A stretch of DNA of 47,323 nt from CAZDHT01 sp964505325 (GTDB lineage: Bacteria > Planctomycetota > PUPC01), in NCBI GenBank assembly GCA_964505325.1, contig CAZDHT010000008.1, positions 1 to 47,323 of the forward strand. Direction: 5' to 3'. The notes beneath the pieces are model-generated. The model saw nothing but the letters and a program-made list of their open reading frames with translations. It had not been told where the DNA came from and did not search any database. Shown piece after piece: positions 9,417 through 17,967 of this stretch (the first letter of the stretch is position 1; the number at the start of each line of letters is the position of its first letter). Made by a program: the position numbers and the translations under genes.

Positions 9417-11126
9417 GTGACGGAAGGGCGGGCACAAGAGCCGCCGAAGCGCCGATCTAAGTGGCGGCGCCGCGCGAAGATATCCGCGGTCGTCCTGGTG
9501 GTACTGTGCCTTCTTGGGTACCTCGCCTCTTGCTCTATAAACTGGATATGCTACGCCCGGCCGCCGGAGTTCAACGGCTCGCCCAAGGTGCTGAGCCAGC
9601 AGGTACAGGAGTCTGACGGCGTCCGTCGCATCGGTCGGGCTTGGCTCTCGAAGAAGGACGGCATCCTGCGGATGTATCTGGCGGGCGATCCCTTCACCCT
9701 CGGCTACAGCAACGCGGTGCTCACGCAGGAATACATCGAGGAGCAGGAAGCCTCGCTGATCCGGCTGGTCAAGCATTACGTTCCTTCCGCCCTCGGCCGC
9801 TGGCTCCTGAAGAAGTTCGTTCTGGTGCGCAACCGCGACCTTCCCTCGTATGTCGAACGGCGCTACCAGCTCGAGATCTACGGGCTGTCGCGCGGTTACC
9901 GAGACCCCTTCCCTGAGATCGGGCCGCTGTATCACCGGCTGCTCAACTATCACGCCGCCCACGACATCTCTCACGCCGTGATGGACAACCCGCTCGTGGG
10001 CTGCACCTCCTTTGCGGCATGGGGCGAGGCCACCGAAGGGGGCCATCTGCTGATCGGCCGGAACTTCGATTTTGACGCGGGCCGCTGCTTCGACGAGAAC
10101 AAGATCGTGATGCGGGTCGAGCCCGACGAAGGGCGAGGCTACATCTCGGTCGGGTGGCCGGGCCTGATCGGCGTCGTCACCGGCATCAACGACGCGAAGA
10201 TCGCGGTTTCCCTCAACGCGGCTCAGTCGGCCGACAACCGCCGGATCGGGACACCGGTCAGCATCGTCATACGCAACGTGGTGCAGCATGCCTCGACCCT
10301 CGAGGAGGCGATTACCATCATCCGGCGGAGCCAGGTTTTCGTCACGGACGGCTATCTCGTGGCGGACGGCAAGACCGGCGAGGCGGTCATTGTTGAGAAG
10401 ACCCCGCTGCGCGCCGAAGTGCGCCGGTCAACTGGAAACGTTCTCATCTCCGCCAATCATTTCCTGACCGACGCCCTGAAAGACGACGAGGCCAACGTCC
10501 GCTACATGGCCGACGGCACGTCGGTCGCCCGATACGAACGCATGGCAGAGCTTCTTGCCGCGCGCAAGTCACCCCTGAACCCGCACGACGTGTCCGTCAT
10601 CCTCCGCGACCGCGTCGTCCATGGTACGACCACGCCCTCCCTCGGGCATCTGGCGGCGATCAATTCGCTCACCGCGACCCACTCGGTCATCATCGACGCC
10701 ACAGCCGGGCTCATCTGGGTCTCCGTCTACCCGCACCAGCTCGGCGGGTACGTGCCGTTCGGGCTGAAGGACTTCGAAGCCCCCGCCGGCGCCAGGCAGA
10801 TCGGACCGGATCCGCTCCTTTCTGACGGCTCTTACCGGCGCTGCCAGGACGTCCGCGAGCGGGTGGCGAAGGCGGCCACATTGCTCGACGATAGGGACCG
10901 AGACGCGGCCACCCGGCTCCTCCACGAGGCGAGCCGGCTGAATCCGGGCCTCTATCTTCCCTACCTGATGCTTGGTGAGGTCGCGTTCCGCGAGGCCAGG
11001 TGGACGGAAGCCAAGAGCCTCCTGACGAAAGCTCTCTCGCTGCATCCGGCGTACCGCTCGGAGCGGGAATCCGTCCGGAAGATGCTCGGCCAGATCAAGG
11101 AGCAACTGGCGGGGGACGGCGGATGA
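9417..11126 (+). CDS. C45-type Ntn-hydrolase/acyltransferase with TPR-like tail
   Basis: From GTG 9417, one base after the previous stop, the protein has 569 residues. A basic N-terminus and one membrane helix (about 22-40) are followed by a domain like the isopenicillin-N acyltransferase/C45 autoproteolytic family: NPLVGCTSFAAWG places the candidate N-terminal nucleophile at Cys196, and LIGRNFDFD and GRGYISVGWPGLIGVVTGIND are typical conserved blocks. The last 90 residues contain repeats that look like tetratricopeptides (LNPGLYLPYLMLGEVAF). Family members transfer or hydrolyse acyl groups on amines. It probably acts on the periplasmic face, perhaps attaching or releasing the acyl product; this is inferred from the neighbours. 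An ATG at 9387 is in frame but lies inside the preceding gene. Confidence 0.7.
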   Translation: MTEGRAQEPPKRRSKWRRRAKISAVVLVVLCLLGYLASCSINWICYARPPEFNGSPKVLSQQVQESDGVRRIGRAWLSKKDGILRMYLAGDPFTLGYSNAVLTQEYIEEQEASLIRLVKHYVPSALGRWLLKKFVLVRNRDLPSYVERRYQLEIYGLSRGYRDPFPEIGPLYHRLLNYHAAHDISHAVMDNPLVGCTSFAAWGEATEGGHLLIGRNFDFDAGRCFDENKIVMRVEPDEGRGYISVGWPGLIGVVTGINDAKIAVSLNAAQSADNRRIGTPVSIVIRNVVQHASTLEEAITIIRRSQVFVTDGYLVADGKTGEAVIVEKTPLRAEVRRSTGNVLISANHFLTDALKDDEANVRYMADGTSVARYERMAELLAARKSPLNPHDVSVILRDRVVHGTTTPSLGHLAAINSLTATHSVIIDATAGLIWVSVYPHQLGGYVPFGLKDFEAPAGARQIGPDPLLSDGSYRRCQDVRERVAKAATLLDDRDRDAATRLLHEASRLNPGLYLPYLMLGEVAFREARWTEAKSLLTKALSLHPAYRSERESVRKMLGQIKEQLAGDGG

Positions 11127-12592
11127 AGGTGACACTCGTCAGCCCGCCCTATACGTTCTGGAAGCCCGGTACCGAGTTCCTGGCGCCGCTGCTGGGACAT
11201 TACCCGCCGATGGGGTTACTCTCGCTGGCCGCGTACGTGCGCGAGCACCTGGACGGGATTACGTTTACGGTTATCGACGCAGCCGCCCAGGCGCTTTCGC
11301 GCCAAGAAGCCGCTCGCGAGGTGGTCAAGAGCGCGCCCGACGTGGTTGGCATCACGATGACCACGTCGATGGTGCCGGACGCCGAGGCGATCGCGCGGGC
11401 GATCAAGACCGCACTGCCCCGCGTCCCCGTTGTTGTGGGCGGGCCGCACGTCTCCGGGGTGGGGGCGGCCATGCTGTCGGGGTCGGACGCGTTCGATCTG
11501 GCCGTGGTTGGCGAGGGGGAGCTGACGTTCAGACAGGTTCTGGAGGCCCTTCGCGCCGGACGGCCCGCCAGCGGCATAGCCGGGACGCTCTACCGGGACA
11601 ATGGTCAAGTGGAGCAGGCGCCGCCGCGGGAACCGGTCGCCGACCTGGATTCGCTGCCGACGCCGGCATTCGACCTGCTGCCGGACTTCCCACGCGCTTA
11701 CCGGCCCAATATCTTCTTCTCGCCGGGGGGCCCGACCGCCAGTCTGGTCACCTCGCGCGGCTGTCCGTTCCAGTGCGCGTTCTGCGATCAAAGCACCTTT
11801 GGTCACAGCTTCCGGGCGGCCTCCGCCGAGTCTGTCTTCGCCACCGTCAGGAACCTGCGAGAGCGATACGGCGTCCGCTACCTGGTCTTCTATGACGACA
11901 TGTTCACGCTGGATCGTGGCCGGGTCATGGAGCTTTGCCGACTGATGACCGGGCTGAAGCCGCGCCTCGCGTGGAGTTGTGACGCCAACGTCATGACGGT
12001 CGACCGCGAGATGTTGTGGGAGATGAAGCGCGCCGGCTGCTGGAGCATCTCCTTCGGCTTGGAGAGCGGCTCGCCGCGCATTCTTCGGTCGCTGCGGAAG
12101 GAAATCGACCTCGGTCGCGCGCGCCAGGTCGTTCAAGAGACCCACGCGGCCGGCATTCGGGCCAAGGGCCTGTTCATCCTGGGAACGCCCGAGGAGTCCG
12201 TGGAGACGATCGATCAGACCCGGGCCTTCATTCGGGCGCTGCCGCTGTCTTCGCTGAACCTCAGCAAGTTCACCCCGTACCCGGGCTCGGAGCTGCACGA
12301 TCGACTATGCAAGGAGCACGACTTCGCAGCCGACGGGTGTGCCGCCGATTACGGGCGGCTGAACGGGATGAACTTCATCGCTCCGTCCAAGTACCTGTCG
12401 ATCGAAGAATTGGAGCGGGAGTACGAGGTGACGCTGAGGCGGTTCTACAAGACCCCCCGCACGTACATTAACCACCTGTGCAGGCTGTTCGGGCGCTGGC
12501 AGAACATCCGGCGCCTGGCGGGGGTCAGTGTGGATGTGATCAAGGCAAGACTCCGGCGGAAGCGAAACGCCCACTCAGGAGACGTGTCATGA
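11123..12592 (+). CDS. B12-binding-type radical SAM protein
   Basis: This 489-residue protein begins with a Rossmann-like domain of the cobalamin-binding type (VTLVSPPY, DVVGITM, VVVGGPHVSG, VVGEGE; about 1-140) without the DxHxxG motif. The radical SAM domain has the cluster motif CPFQCAFC (Cys214, 218, 221), then FYDDMFTLD and SISFGLESGS, as in BchE-like and hopanoid-methylase-like families. Such enzymes methylate or rearrange unreactive carbons. Start ATG 11123 overlaps the previous stop as ATGA, and its own stop overlaps the ketoreductase start. It is the first of four related proteins in the locus; it probably modifies the acyl chain, but the reaction is unknown. Confidence 0.82.
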   Translation: MKVTLVSPPYTFWKPGTEFLAPLLGHYPPMGLLSLAAYVREHLDGITFTVIDAAAQALSRQEAAREVVKSAPDVVGITMTTSMVPDAEAIARAIKTALPRVPVVVGGPHVSGVGAAMLSGSDAFDLAVVGEGELTFRQVLEALRAGRPASGIAGTLYRDNGQVEQAPPREPVADLDSLPTPAFDLLPDFPRAYRPNIFFSPGGPTASLVTSRGCPFQCAFCDQSTFGHSFRAASAESVFATVRNLRERYGVRYLVFYDDMFTLDRGRVMELCRLMTGLKPRLAWSCDANVMTVDREMLWEMKRAGCWSISFGLESGSPRILRSLRKEIDLGRARQVVQETHAAGIRAKGLFILGTPEESVETIDQTRAFIRALPLSSLNLSKFTPYPGSELHDRLCKEHDFAADGCAADYGRLNGMNFIAPSKYLSIEELEREYEVTLRRFYKTPRTYINHLCRLFGRWQNIRRLAGVSVDVIKARLRRKRNAHSGDVS

Positions 12593-13338
12593 GCCAGGCT
12601 GAACGGGAACTGGCGCTGGTGACGGGGGCCAGTCGCGGGATCGGTCGGGCGATCGCTCTGGCTCTGGCCGCCCCCTCCACAGAGGCGGGCGGACGACACG
12701 TGATCATCAATTACCACTCGCGCGAGGACGCGGCCCGCGAGACCCTCCGTCAGGTCGAGGCGAAGGGCGGCTCGGGTGAGCTGCTGCCGTTCGACGTAGC
12801 CGACGCCGCCGCCGCCGCGCAGGCCGTGGCCGGCATCATCGAACGCCACGGGCGCATCGACATCCTGGTCAACAACGCCGGCATCCGCAACGACATGCTG
12901 ATGGTGTGGATGGAGCCCAAAGATTGGAGCAGCGTGCTCGACACGAACCTGACCGGGTTCTACAACGTCACCCGCCCCGTGGTGAAGGAGATGCTGCTGC
13001 GGCGCTCCGGCCGAATCGTCAACATCGCCAGCACGGCGGGGCAATCCGGCGTGGCCGGGCAGGTCAACTACTCGGCCGCCAAGGCCGGCTTGATCGGCGC
13101 GACCCAGGCGCTGGCGCGGGAGACCGCCAAGCGCGGGGTGACCGTGAACGCGGTGGCGCCAGGCTACATCGAGACCGACATGCTGGAGGGGCTGCCCAAG
13201 GATGAGTTGGCCAAGACCGTGCCGCTCGGTCGGCTGGGGAGGCCGGAAGAAGTAGCAGCGGTGGTCGCATTCCTCTGCTCCCCCCAGGCCGCCTACGTCA
13301 CGGGACAGGTCATCGGGGTGAACGGTGGCGCGTTTTAG
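12589..13338 (+). CDS. 3-oxoacyl-ACP reductase, FabG/ApeQ-like
   Basis: A standard-length (249-residue) classical short-chain dehydrogenase. TGASRGIG near residues 12-19 is the NADPH-binding motif, NNAG follows, and the catalytic residues are Ser148, Tyr161 and Lys165 (YSAAK). The C-terminal YVTGQVIGVNGG is typical of FabG. It reduces 3-oxoacyl-ACP to 3-hydroxyacyl-ACP and is the only ketoreductase in the locus, so it should serve every elongation round. ATG 12589 overlaps the stop of the radical SAM gene. Confidence 0.9.
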   Translation: MSQAERELALVTGASRGIGRAIALALAAPSTEAGGRHVIINYHSREDAARETLRQVEAKGGSGELLPFDVADAAAAAQAVAGIIERHGRIDILVNNAGIRNDMLMVWMEPKDWSSVLDTNLTGFYNVTRPVVKEMLLRRSGRIVNIASTAGQSGVAGQVNYSAAKAGLIGATQALARETAKRGVTVNAVAPGYIETDMLEGLPKDELAKTVPLGRLGRPEEVAAVVAFLCSPQAAYVTGQVIGVNGGAF

Positions 13339-13377
13339 TCGGGTGGCCTCCGAGGGTCGTCCAGGAAGAGGACAGCA

Positions 13378-14256
13378 ATGAACGCCCGTAATGCAGCGAA
13401 GTGCACGTGCCTGGCGCTCGGCGTCGCCATCCTGTGCGGCTGCGCCGTCGTACCCTACGTGCCCGGACGCGACATCGAAGCGCCGGACACGCTGAAGCTG
13501 GCGCCGGGCGAGCCGCAGATCGAGCGCGGGAAGCCACACGAGTTCCTTGACGGCCTGGGCCACTACGTGCTTTCCCTGCCCGGTAAGATCATCCTGTGGG
13601 ACTGGCGCGTTGACAACCACAACATCTCTCCAGAGACCGAGCAGAAGCTCAGGCAATACCTGGCCGAGAACCAACTGCGGAACGTCAAGGTGCGCCTGAA
13701 TCAGTACGCGCCCGGCGCCGAGTGGCGACGCCTCTTCCGGAACAGGGCCATTCATCCCGCGTGGCGCTACACGCTCGGCGTCCTCAGCGTGGCCAGCTAC
13801 ACCGCCTTGCCGGGCCGGGCGTTTGGCGGGGACAACTACAATCCGTACACGAACACGATTAACCTGTACTCCGACCACAAGGGCGTCGCTCTGCACGAGG
13901 CCGGGCACGCCAAGGACTTCGCGCGGCGTGAGTGGAAGGGCCTGTACGCGTTTCTGTACGTCCTGCCGCTGGTCGCCCTGCACCACGAAGCTGTCGCCAC
14001 CGGCGACGCGATCGGATACGACCGGGAGTACGGATTCGCGAGCGATGAGAAGGCAGACTACAAGGTCCTTTATCCCGCTTACTGCACCTACATCGCGGGC
14101 GAGGGCCTGCGATGGGCCCCGGTCCCCGTCTGGGTGCGGTACGGTGTGATGGCCGTCGCCGCGGTTCCCGGGCACATCGTGGGACGGATCAAAGCCAGCT
14201 TGGTTGGCGAGCGCCGCCAGTCACCTTCGCCCAGCCCGGCGGCAACCGGCAAGTGA
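13378..14256 (+). CDS. Lipoprotein with HEXXH metallopeptidase-like motif
   Basis: This 292-residue protein has a lipoprotein signal peptide (ALGVAILCGC, lipobox cysteine near residue 22). Around residue 170-180 the sequence VALHEAGHAKDFA contains HEXXH, the zinc site of gluzincin-type peptidases, and a hydrophobic stretch follows (LYAFLYVLPLVALHHE). The third zinc ligand cannot be assigned. I do not recognise a named family. A good ribosome site (AGGAAGAGGA) precedes ATG 13378, 39 bases after the ketoreductase. It sits at the end of the first gene block, before an internal promoter. It may be an envelope protease or a catalytically idle relative. Confidence 0.6.
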   Translation: MNARNAAKCTCLALGVAILCGCAVVPYVPGRDIEAPDTLKLAPGEPQIERGKPHEFLDGLGHYVLSLPGKIILWDWRVDNHNISPETEQKLRQYLAENQLRNVKVRLNQYAPGAEWRRLFRNRAIHPAWRYTLGVLSVASYTALPGRAFGGDNYNPYTNTINLYSDHKGVALHEAGHAKDFARREWKGLYAFLYVLPLVALHHEAVATGDAIGYDREYGFASDEKADYKVLYPAYCTYIAGEGLRWAPVPVWVRYGVMAVAAVPGHIVGRIKASLVGERRQSPSPSPAATGK

Positions 14257-14271
14257 CCCGCGGCGAGGGTA

Positions 14272-14300
14272 TTGCCACCCGCGACGTGATTGGATATGAT
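14272..14300 (+). promoter_or_regulatory. Internal sigma-70-like promoter
   Basis: TTGCCA (14272-14277) and TATGAT (14295-14300) are spaced by 17 bases in the 91-base gap between the HEXXH lipoprotein gene and the next ketosynthase. This is one of few real intergenic gaps in the locus. Predicted start of transcription is near 14307, giving a leader of about 40 bases to ATG 14348. Confidence 0.5.
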
Positions 14301-14347
14301 AGGCACGAGCACAGGCCCACTCGCGCGGCAATTGGCCGTTTGGAGCG

Positions 14348-15661
14348 ATGAGCAGACGCCTTATGAGCGGGGCAGATGACCGGAAATCCGACGTCAGGCG
14401 GGCCGCCATTACGGGGTTAGGCGCCATCACCTGCATCGGCAACACGCTGGACGAGATCGCCAGCTCCCTCCGTGCCGGCCGCTCGGGCATCGTGGTGGAC
14501 GAGGATCGGCGGCGGATGGGATTCCGCTCGGCGCTCACCGGCCGCATCACCGGCTTCAATCCCTCGGAGATTTCGCCCAAGAAGCTGCGAACGATGTGCG
14601 AGCCGGCCCAGTACGCTTACTCCGCCGCAAGAGGCGCCCTTGCCGACGCCGGCCTGACGGCCGATGACCTGCACGGCGAGCGATGCGGCGTCATCTTCGG
14701 AAACGACAGCACGGTCAAGCCTGCGGTTGAGTCGGTGGATATCACGCGCAACCAGGGCGAGACGCACTTCATCGGCGGCGGGCACATCTTCCGCTCGATG
14801 AACTCCACCGTCACGATGAACCTCGGCGGCATCCTCGGCGTTCGCGGGGCGAACTGGACCGTCAGTGCCGCCTGTGCCAGCGGCGCCCACGCGGTCGGCC
14901 AGGCGATGATGCTGATCCGCAGCGGCCTGCAGGACGTCGTCATCACCGGCGGCGCCCAAGAGACCAACTGGGAATCGATGACGGGATTCGACGCCTTGGG
15001 CGTCTTCTCGACGCGCGAATCTGAGCCCGAACGCGCCTCGAGGCCGTTCGACGCGGAGCGCGACGGCCTCGTCCCCAGCGGCGGCGCAGCGTGCCTGATT
15101 CTCGAGGAGCTGGGTCGCGCCCGGGCGCGCGGCGCCCGAATCTACGGGATCGTCAGGGGCTACGGCTTTGCGTCCGACGGGGCCCGGCACCTCGCACAGC
15201 CTACCGGCGACGGCGCCCTCCGGGCGATGAAAATGGCCCTGGCGGACGCTGCCATGAATCGCGACGAGATGGACTATATCAACGCTCATGCGACCTCCAC
15301 TCCGGTGGGCGACCACGTCGAGGCGCAGGCCATTGCCGAGCTGTTCGGTGAGGACGTGCCGGTGTCCTCGACGAAATCGATGACGGGCCACGAGTGCTGG
15401 ATGGCGGGCGCGAGCGAAGTGCTGTATACCGCGCTGATGGCGCGGGACGGGTTTCTGGCCCCCAATGTGAACTTCAGCCGGCTCGACGACGAATGCCCGC
15501 GCATCCGCGTCATCACCGAGGCGATCCCCTGTCGCATGCGCGCCGCCCTTTCGAACTCGTTCGGCTTCGGCGGCACAAACGCCGCGCTGGTCTTGGACTT
15601 CGAGCCGGCCACACGGCACGAGGCCGGAGACGCAGCGCCACCGAGGAGAAAGTCGGAGTGA
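14348..15661 (+). CDS. Beta-ketoacyl-ACP synthase, FabB/FabF-like
   Basis: A 437-residue condensing enzyme with the full triad: Cys176 in SAACASGAHA, His314 in NAHATSTPVGD and His348 in KSMTGHECWMAGA. The last block is nearer the FabB style (GHxxxxAGA) than the GHTLxAAG of the other ketosynthases here. The C-terminal NSFGFGGTNAALVL is complete. It condenses malonyl-ACP with an acyl chain on one of the pathway ACPs. ATG 14348 is preceded by GGAG; ATG 14363 is an alternative. The next gene, an ACP, starts within its last codons, which suggests the two products work together. Confidence 0.88.
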   Translation: MSRRLMSGADDRKSDVRRAAITGLGAITCIGNTLDEIASSLRAGRSGIVVDEDRRRMGFRSALTGRITGFNPSEISPKKLRTMCEPAQYAYSAARGALADAGLTADDLHGERCGVIFGNDSTVKPAVESVDITRNQGETHFIGGGHIFRSMNSTVTMNLGGILGVRGANWTVSAACASGAHAVGQAMMLIRSGLQDVVITGGAQETNWESMTGFDALGVFSTRESEPERASRPFDAERDGLVPSGGAACLILEELGRARARGARIYGIVRGYGFASDGARHLAQPTGDGALRAMKMALADAAMNRDEMDYINAHATSTPVGDHVEAQAIAELFGEDVPVSSTKSMTGHECWMAGASEVLYTALMARDGFLAPNVNFSRLDDECPRIRVITEAIPCRMRAALSNSFGFGGTNAALVLDFEPATRHEAGDAAPPRRKSE

Positions 15662-15924
15662 CTACAGAGGAACTCATCCAGCAGGTCAACGAGATCTTGA
15701 TCGAGGGGTTCGAGGTCGAGCCCGATCTTCTAAGGCCGGAGGCCAGCCTCGTCGACGACCTTGGCTTGGACAGCCTCGATGGGGTTGACATTGTCGTAGC
15801 CATGGAGAAGGCGTTTGGCTGTCGCATCGAGGAAGCGGAGGCCCGGGCGATGCGCACCCTCAAGGACATCTACGATTCCGTGGAGAGGCTCGTGGCGGAC
15901 CTTGGCGAGAGGGGCAAGTCATAA
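15658..15924 (+). CDS. Acyl carrier protein (first of three)
   Basis: An 88-residue acidic helical protein with the phosphopantetheine attachment motif LGLDSLDGVD; Ser39 is the modified residue. GTG 15658 overlaps the ketosynthase stop (GTGA), and the stop overlaps the next ATG. It carries the growing chain or starter as a thioester. No phosphopantetheinyl transferase is encoded in this window, so that activity must come from elsewhere in the genome. Confidence 0.9.
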   Translation: MTTEELIQQVNEILIEGFEVEPDLLRPEASLVDDLGLDSLDGVDIVVAMEKAFGCRIEEAEARAMRTLKDIYDSVERLVADLGERGKS

Positions 15925-16889
15925 TGCCGGCTGCCGACACGAAGACCGACTCGTTCGCTCGCCCGGCCCGAGGATGGACGGGGCGGGTGCGCGGCGGCGT
16001 CCTCGGCAACTGGATTTTCATTGCGCTCGTTCGCTCGTGCGGACTGCGCGCGGCCTATCTGCTGCTGGCGTTCGTATCGCCGTACTACCTCCTTTTCGCG
16101 CCGGCAGCCCGGCGGGCCTCGGTGGAGTATCGCCAACGCCTCGGCTACGGACGCCGGTCCTGGCTCGCTCGCCTGTGGGGCACGTACCGCCATTTCTTCT
16201 CGTTCGGCCAGATGCTCCTCGACCGCGTCGCCATCCTGAGCGGGCGGGCGGATGCGTTCCGCTTCGAGCTCGACGGCGAAGAGCACATCCGCGAGGCGCT
16301 GGACGAGGGGAACGGAGCGGTGGTCGTCAGCGTCCACTGCGGCAATTGGGAAGCCGCCGCGCAGCTTCTGCGGCGCTTCGACGTTCCCGTCAACGTGGTC
16401 GCGTATCAGGGCGAGACGGCCCCCATTCGGCGCTTGTTCGAAAAGGCCGACAAAGCTCGGGATTTCTCGCTGATCGAGGTCGGCCGGTCGCCCGACGCCT
16501 CGATCGCGATCATGGCCGCGCTCCGCCGCGGCGAGGTGGTGGCCATGCATGCGGACCGCGTGACGGGCGACGACGGGGTCTTGGTGCCGTTTCTCGGAGC
16601 GCCGGCGCGATTCCCCACCGGCCCGTTCAGTGTCGCCGCGGTCAGTGGCGCGCCGCTGATTCACGCCTTCGCCATGCGCGAGGGGACTTACCGCTACCAC
16701 TTCTATGCCTATCCCCACGAGCACCTCGACTTCGCGAGCCGGAAACAGCGCGCCGGAATCCTGCGCGCGTCGGTACGCCGGTTCGTCAAGCGCCTGGAAG
16801 AGAAGCTCCGGCAGTATCCGCTCCAATGGAATAACTTCTACCCGTTCTGGCAGGCAGGGCACAACGCCGGGGAGGGGTCTTTGGCATGA
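15924..16889 (+). CDS. LpxL/HtrB-type lipid acyltransferase
   Basis: This 321-residue protein matches the lysophospholipid/lipid A late acyltransferase family. A hydrophobic N-terminal segment (about 32-60) is followed by the HX4E-type box VHCGNWEAA (His138, Glu143), MHADRVTGDDG and the FPTGPF block. Ape clusters encode a related acyltransferase thought to place the polyene on a lipid. It overlaps the ACP upstream by one base and the SPASM radical SAM gene downstream by four. Acceptor and donor are unknown; the adjacent ACP is a reasonable acyl donor. Confidence 0.82.
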   Translation: MPAADTKTDSFARPARGWTGRVRGGVLGNWIFIALVRSCGLRAAYLLLAFVSPYYLLFAPAARRASVEYRQRLGYGRRSWLARLWGTYRHFFSFGQMLLDRVAILSGRADAFRFELDGEEHIREALDEGNGAVVVSVHCGNWEAAAQLLRRFDVPVNVVAYQGETAPIRRLFEKADKARDFSLIEVGRSPDASIAIMAALRRGEVVAMHADRVTGDDGVLVPFLGAPARFPTGPFSVAAVSGAPLIHAFAMREGTYRYHFYAYPHEHLDFASRKQRAGILRASVRRFVKRLEEKLRQYPLQWNNFYPFWQAGHNAGEGSLA

Positions 16890-17965
16890 GCCGGACCGAG
16901 AAGAGACCGGTGGCGCGTGCCATGGCGGGCCTGGAGTTCTCCCCCGGCGAGATTGACCGCGCCCGCCGCGAGCGAGGGTTGCTCTCCATCGAGCTGGAAA
17001 TGACCCATGCCTGCAACCTGCGCTGCGCGTACTGCTATGCCTGGGGCGGCGAGCAGTTGGCAGGTGAGATGTCGTTCGATGAGATCAAGGGAGCTGTCGC
17101 CCAGGCGATGGAGCTCGGGGCGCGCAAGATTGTCATACTGGGCGGCGGCGAGCCCTGCATGTACTCCCAGTTCCACGGCCTGATCGAGCACCTGGACGGC
17201 CTCGGCGTCGACATAGAGGTCTTCACCAACGGCACATTGATCGATGCGGAACTGGCCCGCTTCCTGTACGAGCATCGCGTGTCGGTCGTGGTGAAGCGGA
17301 ACTCTGGGGACCCGGCCGTGCAAGACGCCCTCGCCGGGGTTCCCGGCACGTTTGAGCGCATACAGCAGGGCATCGATTGCCTGTTCGCCGCCGGGTACCC
17401 GGACGCCGAACACGGCCTGGGCGTGCAGACGGTCATCTGCCGCCACAACCTGCCCGAGATGCCGGAATTGTGGCGCTGGGCGCGCTCGCGCAGTATCCTG
17501 CCCTATTTCGAGTGCATGACGATCCAGGGACGGGCGATCGAGGACCAGGAGCTTCGCGTCTCGCCGGACGAGATTGGGGAGGTCTTCCGCGAGTTATCCC
17601 GGATCGACCGCGAGGAGTTCGGCATCGAATGGACGCCGCACCCGCCGCTCGCCGGCTCGCGTTGTGCGCGCCACCTCTACAGCATTCTAGTGCGGGCCAA
17701 CGGGGATCTGTATCCTTGCGTGGGGGTCGAGATTGCCGTGGGCAACATCCGCCGCGACCGCCTGGCAGATGTCATTCGCAACCACCCGGTAATCGACGAC
17801 CTGAGGCACGTGTATCAGAGGATCAAGGGGCGGTGCCGGCACTGCCGCCTGAACGGTTGGTGTTACGGCTGTCGCGGAAATGCCTTCCAGCTCACGGGTG
17901 ACTATCTCGCCGCAGATCCGTGCTGCTGGATCGGGGACGGTTTGGCGGACCAAGCGGACGCGTAG
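16886..17965 (+). CDS. Radical SAM protein with SPASM-like C-terminal cluster domain
   Basis: A 359-residue protein with the radical SAM motif CNLRCAYC (Cys43, 47, 50), GGGEPCMY for SAM binding, and a cysteine-rich C-terminus (CRHCRLNGWCYGCRG then PCCW) characteristic of SPASM/twitch domains that hold extra iron-sulfur clusters. It has no cobalamin-binding domain, unlike the other radical SAM proteins here. SPASM enzymes mostly act on peptides, but some act on small molecules; no precursor peptide gene is visible nearby. Its place between a lipid acyltransferase and a cobalamin-type radical SAM gene points to the lipid pathway. Confidence 0.82.
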   Translation: MSRTEKRPVARAMAGLEFSPGEIDRARRERGLLSIELEMTHACNLRCAYCYAWGGEQLAGEMSFDEIKGAVAQAMELGARKIVILGGGEPCMYSQFHGLIEHLDGLGVDIEVFTNGTLIDAELARFLYEHRVSVVVKRNSGDPAVQDALAGVPGTFERIQQGIDCLFAAGYPDAEHGLGVQTVICRHNLPEMPELWRWARSRSILPYFECMTIQGRAIEDQELRVSPDEIGEVFRELSRIDREEFGIEWTPHPPLAGSRCARHLYSILVRANGDLYPCVGVEIAVGNIRRDRLADVIRNHPVIDDLRHVYQRIKGRCRHCRLNGWCYGCRGNAFQLTGDYLAADPCCWIGDGLADQADA

Positions 17966-17967
17966 TA

